Under the pieces are notes generated by a model, which was not told the DNA's origin, ran no database searches, and saw nothing but the letters and a program-made list of their open reading frames with translations. Of a stretch of DNA of 64,000 bases, positions 25,201 through 34,200 are shown in pieces (the first letter of the stretch is position 1; each line of letters starts with the position of its first letter). The position numbers and the translations under genes were made by a program. The DNA is taken from NCBI RefSeq assembly GCF_030867095.1, contig NC_081835.1:16996501-17060500 (forward strand), written 5' to 3'. This DNA comes from Alligator mississippiensis. Lineage: Eukaryota > Chordata > Crocodylia > Alligatoridae.

Positions 25201-28200
25201 AAGGTGCTAGAAAATGCCTAGACATGCCTACATACCATTTTGACAGGTACAAAAGGAGTAGCTATACAGAACGTGCTCAAGAACATTTGACTTAAATACA
25301 ACACCATTTTCCTGTCATGTTTATTTATTATTTCTTTATGTGTCTGAACTCTTAGTTCCTAGTTTTAAGTAACTTTTAAACTGTCCAAACCTGTTACCAC
25401 TTACCTCACCTCTGGTGCAAGGGACTGCATCTGAATACCTGGAAGTGCACATCGAGCCCTCCTCAATGATGTCATCTTGGAGCCCAAAAGTGGCTGTACA
25501 GTTGACCGAAAAATATTTATAGGGCCTCCAAGTCTGACCGTAGTCCTGGGACCTTTCCAGCACCATTGCACCTGGGCGAGGCGACTTGAACACTACTATG
25601 ACGTGGGTCAGGTAGACCTCCGTTTCGAAGTCCAGCCTAATTTCCTCCCGGTGAACTCCTTGTGCAGACTGCCACCAGGAGACAGGGTTCAGAAAGAAAT
25701 CGTCTGTCATATCAGCAGGAAGGTGGGAATTGTCGGGCTGATTGGCATTGCACTTTGTGCATCTCGGCTGCCCGCAGCCTTGGGAAGCCTGATGGAGGAG
25801 GTTCTGGTCTGGGTAGAAGCAGTAAAGTTCGGTGCTGTTCTGCCCACACGTGGTAAGAGTGACTGGAGTCCTGCCTGTTGCTAGATTCCCCACAGGAGGA
25901 TTGCAGGCATGGCCATCGCAGCGGAAGGATCGGAGCTTCACTGGATCTGAAATACGGGCAAGGGAAACAGAACCAAGGATTTCTCAGACCATTCTCAACA
26001 TGAAAGATAGGGAAGGCAAGATAAACTTCTCATAGCCTACACCATGATGGAGACAGCTACCTGCTCATGCCTGTTAGCAACTTTTAGTATTCTCAGCCCC
26101 CAAAGGTTACATGCATATTGTCAAACAAGTTCTGCTGGTGGGGTAATAAACCTTCTTAAGAATTTGAGTTCAGTGTCCCACTGGGAATTTCTCAGTGAAT
26201 TTGGCCCTTATTTTAAGTAACTGTTGGGAGCTGGTATCTTTTGAAAATGTGCCTCCAATCATGGGTATAGCCCTGGTATTTTTTAGAAGCGCAGCTCTGC
26301 TTGCAGGTCATCCAGTCCCTGGCAGGATCATCCCGGACTAAATAGTCTTATTCAAGTATCTGTCTAACTCAATGGTTCTCAACCTTTTTAAACTTGAAGT
26401 ACCCCTTGAAAGAGCTGAGGCTCTCTTCAACAGACTCAAGGCACTCCTTGGAAAATTCCACCTCTTCGTTTTCACTCTTTTTTTTTGACTACAGAAAAAT
26501 AATAGAGCAATTTTTCTGTTGCAAAGAACTCTGAAAGACCACAAAAGGTCAGAATGTTTTTAGCACTGTGGATTCCTATTTGAATTCTCTGGATTTATTT
26601 TGTAAACCATATTTGCACACCTAACAGTGCTAACATTGAATAGCAACCCATGGCACCCTTGAAAGGATCTCAAGGCACCCCAGGGTGCCACATTACTCTG
26701 GTTGAGAATCAGCGGTCTAATCTGCTCTTACAAACATCAAGGGATGGACATTCCACTGTCTCTCTAGATACTCTATTCCAGTGCTTAGCCACCCTCAGAT
26801 TCAGAACGTTCTTCCTAATAGCCAACCTAAATTTCCCTTGTTGTAATTGTAGACTGTTACTTTTTGTCGTGTGCCCTGCCACCACAGAGAAAGTCTATCA
26901 CTGTCCTATGTACAACCATCCTTTATGTATTTAGAGGCCCTCTACATGTGCATTTATATGTGTTTAACCATAGAAAACCTTGTGCTTTCTTGCTTTTATT
27001 ATACTCTAGTGAATCTCCACATCTAAGGACAGCTACATTTACAGTATGCAGTTGCACTGCAGTAGTTAGAAACTCCACTCACATTTGAGCCCATTGTCAC
27101 AAGTGCTACAGAAACATTTTAAAAAAGACAGTTTCTGCCCCCAAAATTAAGATCAGTATGTTCACATCTCAGTGCCAGGCACTTGCGTTCATATTTGGGT
27201 GTCATGTCGTTGGCCTGATTTCCAAATGTGTTGAGCACATACCACTCTGATTAAGATGAGCTGGAACTGTGGATACTCAACAGGTCTATTGTTTAAGCAC
27301 TTAAAGAAAAAGTCAAAAGGCAACTTCAAGGCAGCTAAGTTAGCAACCACTCATATTTTTTTAAAATTGTCAAGTTCTTCTTGTGTGTCACCTTACAAGA
27401 TAAAAACATTTAGGGGGCCCTAAAAATCCTGAGGTGTGCATTTGTTTTGAAATCATTTGTGCCTTGTGACAGAGTAAAAGGTCAGCCTCAAGACCTTATT
27501 AACAAACTGAGGACAATCACTTTTCTAATGATATATAACATGGCTGTCATTTCTTAACAGTCTTGAAGGTGCTAAAGTTTGACCTTAGAAAGTCCCTGAT
27601 TTAATCCACAGTGTTGCAAGTGAAATCCTAGGATCCCATACAAATCCTACAGGAAATGACCCTTCCAGGAACACTTGATAGGACCATCAATTCTGAGTCT
27701 GGGAGCTGTCCAGCGGCTTACTATTCATTCAAAACTTAGCAAATCATGGACCAAATCCGAAGTCTTTTTTTCTTCAGTTTTTCTTCAGGCAAAGCTTTCT
27801 TTGAAGCCAAAGGAGACATGAAAAAAGACTTCATGATGTGGCCTTGTAAAATGAACAGAAGCATAAACACTGCACCAAGACATTAAAAAATTGGACCAGT
27901 ATTTACAGTGACAGAAATGAACTTGGCTTGTGTAGCTTTGCTCCTCTTTCTCTTCTGCCCTGCATTTGAGATAGATGGTGACTTCATAGCTGAAACCCTG
28001 AGCAGGGGTGCTTAGGATATTTTGGGAGGTGTCCTGGACAGGTCATCTCAAGCCCATGGGCTGGCACAACCTGTCTGGATCTCCTCCATGTACATGTGCA
28101 ACCTTCCTATTCGGTGTCTCAACCCCAGTGGGCAGAGAAGGTGTGGGGCCTATGCTCTATCATACCCTTGCAGGGTGAGGAAGAAGATCCCTCACTTCTT

Positions 28201-31200
28201 CTTAGACTGCTTTGTGGGAGGATTCTTCTGCAGCCTTCCATCTTGGCCTGGCTGAGCAAGGGGCTCGCATGTTCTGGCCCTGTGCATCTTCGTCCCACAT
28301 TTTGCCTCGCATCTGTGCAGCATCACACTCTGATGTAGGTGTCAGAGAGCTGAGCTCCTGCCTGACAGATTTCATCTGCACTAAACTAACCCAAGGGCAC
28401 CTTAAAAGATGTCAGCCCAGCTCCATAGCCTGCTCCGAACAGCATGAAATTATATCCTATTAGTACCACAGAGGAAGCTACATGCCAGGCCCACTGATGC
28501 CTGTAATGCCTCAGAGTCCAAAAGTCAGGTCTTTTCCTCAAGAGTTTTCCTAATATCTTGATTCTTCAAAATCCATCAAACTTGTCTGCCTTTGAAGCCA
28601 TTTCAAGGTGTATGTTCACTGTTTGTCCTGAGGAACAAAGTGACCTCTATTGTCAGAGTCATGTGTATGGCTTAATACGGGCCCTGTAACCAGCTCAGAC
28701 CTCTTTTCTGACAGGCTCATGAAGGATGAGGTGAAAGGTAGGATCTCTGATTATTGCTGAACCAAGCCAATCCTCTAACTAAAATGAAGTTAGAATTAGT
28801 ATTGATGGACTTCCTGACAGAGTGCAATATTGCAAAGTAAAGAAAATTAGCATTTTTTCATTGCCAATTCAAAATCAAGAATTGCTTAAAGCAGGGGTGT
28901 CAAATATATGGCCCATGGGCCAGGTGCACCCCATGGAGTCCTGTCACCCAACCCCTGGTGGTGCTGCTGGGTCTGAGTTGACCCATGCAGTGCACACTGG
29001 ATCACCAGCCCCATGTGGGGCCCAGGACAGACTATATAGCAATCACCCCAGGATCCACATTATGGGTGGCACAGCATCCCCTTCCCTGCCCCAGTTGGTC
29101 CAGGACATGTCACACATAGCGCCTGTTCCAGCCAATCCACAGTCTGTGCTGCGTATAGTGCCCATGGGTGGTTTGATGCATGTGATTGAACCTAATCTGC
29201 ATTTTGATTAATAGTCATTACCTTACTTACATAACCAGCAGCAAATGTCCTAATGATCAGAACTCGAGGCTAATAAGGCTGCAGCATGGAACACATTTGA
29301 AGAACTGCTGTCTCGGCTGGCTATGGCATATCATTGGGAGATTGTCCACGTAACTGGTGACTTCCTGAGGCTCTGCACCTTGTTGTATCTGCACCTTGTT
29401 CCAAATTGGGTAGAGAACTATGATTGTATTGCTAGCCCCTGAATTGCTGCTTGCCCTTGGCTGGAAGGGTAATCTGGTTGCATCCTGCCATCAGCTAGAA
29501 GATGTCATGGTTAGGCCGCTAGCCCTTAACTCAGTGGTCAGATCTGTCTGCACCGCCTTCACGCAGCACAGGGGCTCTCACCCTGCCTGCTAGTCCCTAA
29601 TTGCAGCTAGCATGGTCATTTCTGACCATGACAGAAGGAGGGATTCTGTCCCATGCCTTGCTGGTTACTTCTTGGTTACTGCTGATAGGCTGCTGTGGCT
29701 ACGGAAAGTTGTGTAGATCTTTGTCCAGTCCTAGCTTTGAGTCTGACCTTGAATGGCTTAGGCATGGGTCTCTTAGCCTATTAGCCCAGTGGCAAGAACA
29801 TTTGCCCAGAAGGTGCCAGGCCCATCTTATCATGAAGGATTTAAATTCACATTTTCCTGGTCTCAGGATAATGTAGAAACAGTCCGAGACACAACTTAGG
29901 GCTCCCCCGGGAATAACCTCCTCACTGGGCCACAGAGCCACACTGCCTCTTCCTGGCTTCTTGGACTGCCTGAGCATTTTACAGTCATCAGCTAAAAAAA
30001 CAACATGGAAATAATCCCTACCCACTTCCCCGTGCTATAACTAATGGGCTACAGAATCACACACCCTCTTGCTTAGTCTCCTTCTGGCCCCGTGACTATT
30101 GCACTCCTGGCTACCTGATGAAGTGCTGCCACTGGGAAAGTAGGGGGACTCTATCCAAGCTAGCCCATAGCCTGGTGTTGAGGCACATTCTCTTGGGGAA
30201 AGGGTGCTGATGGTTTGAATCCTGTCAGGGCCTAGAACCAAGGTCTCTGACTTTCTGGGTCAGTGCTCTTGCTGTTTAACAAGATGTGAACCCCTCCTCC
30301 AGCAGCTGTGTTTGCATTGAGCAGCATGCCTGCTCTTAGCATCACGCAGTTGCTAAGCATGCTCTGACCTGACATAAGGAATCAAGGACTTCAGCACAGT
30401 TCAGGCACCTCCCACCAGCAAATTGGACTGCAAGGTAAGAGTTAGGCGTGTAGGTGGCTGTTCTGGGCCACTCCAAAAATGCAGAATAAGCACAAGTCTA
30501 GGTACCTTGGGAGTTTTACAAGCCAAAATGGAGGCACCTAAGTAGTTCTGCAGCCACTGGGTGCATCTACATGTGTTTGTTAAGGTGATGCAATAAACTC
30601 CAGTGCTTATTGTGCCACAGTTTATTGCTCCAAGTGTACACATGTACCCAGGACTGTAGCACATTGAGCCAGGTCAGAATAGCCCTGGCTGGCAGGGATC
30701 AGCCTGCCATTCCCAGGCTGTTCCAACCCGGCTCAGCATACTGCGGAGGGGCTGGCTGGGGCACAAGGGTGCTCCAGTGTGGGGCTAGCTGGCAGGCAAC
30801 CCTCACACTGATGTGCTCTCATGCCCCAGCCAGCCGTATCAGCACCTCCACATGTGCTGCTACAGAGTAAGCAATCTGCAACGGGATAGTATTTGTATTT
30901 ACAAGTATTACCCTGCTGCAGAATTAATTAGTTTACTCCAGCTTTATAAGAGCACACACATAGATGCAAGCCATTTACTGTGGAGGTCATTAGTTTAGTC
31001 TGCAATAAATGTCTCACATAGATGTGCCCACTGAATAGCATGGATTTAGATCACACTTTGCAACTTAACCCTAACTCCTATTTAGGCACTTGGAAGGTTG
31101 ATTTGGGACTGTTTCTTAGCACTGAGCAGAATCAAGCATTAAGTTGAAAATACCACTGAAGCATAGGGTGAAGCATCTGACTAGAGGAAGGTCCAGTTAT

Positions 31201-34200
31201 AAAGCTGTGCACATATCATTGCTGGTGGAACATCGTGGAAAGAAATCACATAGAAGGAAAGAACTGAAGGAACAGAGCCAAGTCAACTGGTACCTAAGAA
31301 AAGGATGAGATGGAAAATGTAAGCATAGAAAATGGCAGGGAAGAAGCCGCTCAAGACAAGTAAGAGAGAAAATTAAGATAAGCAACATACTTTAAAGGAA
31401 ACAGCTGTTCCTTTCGGTCCCCAAGGAGGGGCAATCAGTCTTTCATCGAATTTTCTAGCTGCATTTAATGGAACATGTTAAGCAAGGAAGGACACAGTTG
31501 CCCTTAGGATCAGCCCTGACAAGAAGGTTTATCTGCCTAGCCTGCTAATGCAGCAACATCAATAAAGAGTTCCTGTCTGAACTGCTGTGTCATTAGGAAA
31601 AGGGGAGAAGAACAATGTGCAAATTAGCTGTGGGGTGACTGAGGGAAGGAGGGGGGAATCTGCAGTTGATTAAGAGCTTTGCCTTTAAAGAAATCAATCG
31701 GGAGAAGATGGCTCAGCCTCCAGATAACGCAGCTGATCCATCTCTTGGCTACAACGCACAACGTGGAATGGGAGCGGCAGGGCACCGCTGAGGAAAGAAA
31801 ACACCAGCCAGGCAGCCAGTGACTATCCCTGAACGCCAGGAGGGGCTCGCTGAATAATTCATCAAGGGCTAAACAATCGGAATGGTGCACAGGGGGCTGC
31901 ACGTTCTTGAGGCTGATTAACTTTGGCTCGATGATGGATGGCTCGGCCCAAGAAGCCACTTATTTATTTATTTAGGGCCCCCTCGGAGCTGTGTGGTGAG
32001 GCAGCAGTTTCGCAGTGCACGGCTGGCCAACGACAGGCTTGTCTGTCGATTAGAGACCCATTCAATTTGAGATGGGTCACGAGACTGAAAGGTTGCACTG
32101 GACAACCGTTCAGACAAGTGATGGCTAATTTCAGATCCTCATTACACGCCAAGGCCTGACAAATGTTATCCAAAGCCTTATTAAATATTAAAAGGCCCAT
32201 TTATCACCCTCATTAGAGGTGGAAGCAGAAGGAATGGCAGTGGGATGTTCATCTGGGGCCTGATCTAAAAGCCCAGTGCAGCCAACAGAAAGACAGTCCC
32301 ATTGAGTGTAATGAGATTTGGACCAGGCCCTTCGCTTGTTCTGGATGCACAAGCTTCAAAGTCTTTCACTGCAAGCGATGGGTTCAAGACACAAAGATCT
32401 GATCCATATTTTGGACACCTGAAAAGCTTTTGGGTTGTCTTGACCCCTCACCGCCATGGTAGTGTTTCATTTCAGCTGGGTTTATAATAAGCCTGTCCCA
32501 CTCGATGTCCATGGAGTGTGTATAGGTGTGGGAGTATTTCACTTGTTTTATCTGTTTACTGAAAAATGTTAAATGTGCATGTTTTAACGATGACTGTGGT
32601 CAGGAGGTAGAGGGCTCAGGCAGACCTGGACATAGGCATGGGTGAACTGGGTGGCTGTCTGGGGCCTGGACAGAAAGGGGGCCCAAAATGTTAATGTTTT
32701 TTCTATTGTTCAATTATTATTGTCATTATCTCTGGCAAAGGGAGGGCCTAAACTAAAAGTTTGCCCAGGGCCACCAGGAGTCCTGGTATGGTACTGGGCT
32801 CAAGGGTAGGTATATTCATGACATACACAGCCTCTTACTCTTTCACATTACTAGTAGTCAAAATGTTATAGCATTTTTCAAGTGGTCACTGGCCAACATG
32901 AAGTGAGTTTGGCAAGTCTTGGTCCATTTGCCAGTGCCTTCACACCCACATCACAAAAGCCCTTCTATAGCTGGTACTAATAGTTCCTCCTTTTGGTCTC
33001 TTTGATCAGAAAGGCTGAAATCGAATGAACTGTGGAAACCAAAAACTGTTTCAGACTCCTCTAGGCAATCCCACTCCACCTCAGATCAGAGGTGCACTAA
33101 CCCAGGCAAAAAAAAATTTCTTTTTAAAATCACATGATGCTTTACATGAGAATCAATCAGGCTCAGTGTCCTGGCTATATGCCAACTTGGCTAATTGCAT
33201 TCCATCTGTCTGCATCTCTTCTGTAGTCACACTTTGTTCACACACCTGTGGCCTGATTTTCAGAGGTACTGGATCCCATAGAAGCTGGGCACCCTCTAAT
33301 AATTCAGGCCAGTTGTGTCCAATGTCAAAGACAGAACATAGAAAAATCTATAGTTCTGGGCACTGCCCAGTGAAGGTCTGGCAGAGAATTACGCAATATC
33401 AGGTTCTGATGGTTTTTTGAAAAAAGAATTCACAACTGATTTTAAGTTTGGAGTTAGAAATGGCTATTTTTGGCAAAACCACGCCCCCTTTTGGAGATCT
33501 GCCATTAAGAGGCACAGCCAGGCAGAACCATGCCCTCTGGAGGGAGACAGGGCAGAAAGCTGACATTAAAGCACCAGCTGCTCTCAGCCCTGTAAGTCTA
33601 CTGCAGTTTCCAGTGCTGATGTGCAAAGAGAATAAGGCCCCGAGTGTGAGCTGACAACAGTGCTGGATAACATGAGCTTCACAAGAGCAACCTGACACCT
33701 GCCATTCATCGTCCTGGCTTTATTTTATTTTATTTTACTGTTATTCTTTATATTATTTGTAATGGCCTAGGGAGTCAGGCTTGACAGTCCTGGAGACTGC
33801 ATTGCTTTTGCCACAGATCAGGCATGGCACCAGCAGATACATCTCATGCATCCACCATGCCTCATCAATGCCCTATGAGAGAGACCAGGAGAGACCAGCT
33901 CTAGGGACAAGAGGGAGTTCATTGCATGGGCCAAGTTAGATATAAAAATCCTCTGACATTAGCACCTGCCCTCTCTGAAGAAGACTGAACCTGGCAACTC
34001 ATTTTACAGAGGCCATCCAGTAGCCATCAAACAGTTGGTATCATGTTCTGGTCACTATGGACTCAGACTGTAATTGAACTTATTTTGATATTTGAAATTA
34101 GAGAACACTTAAAAAGAAAACAAATCAAAAAGGAGGATGCAGCTCTTGTGGGTTAATGGGTCAGTATTTTATTACTTGAATAAAAGCAGGGAAATTATTT

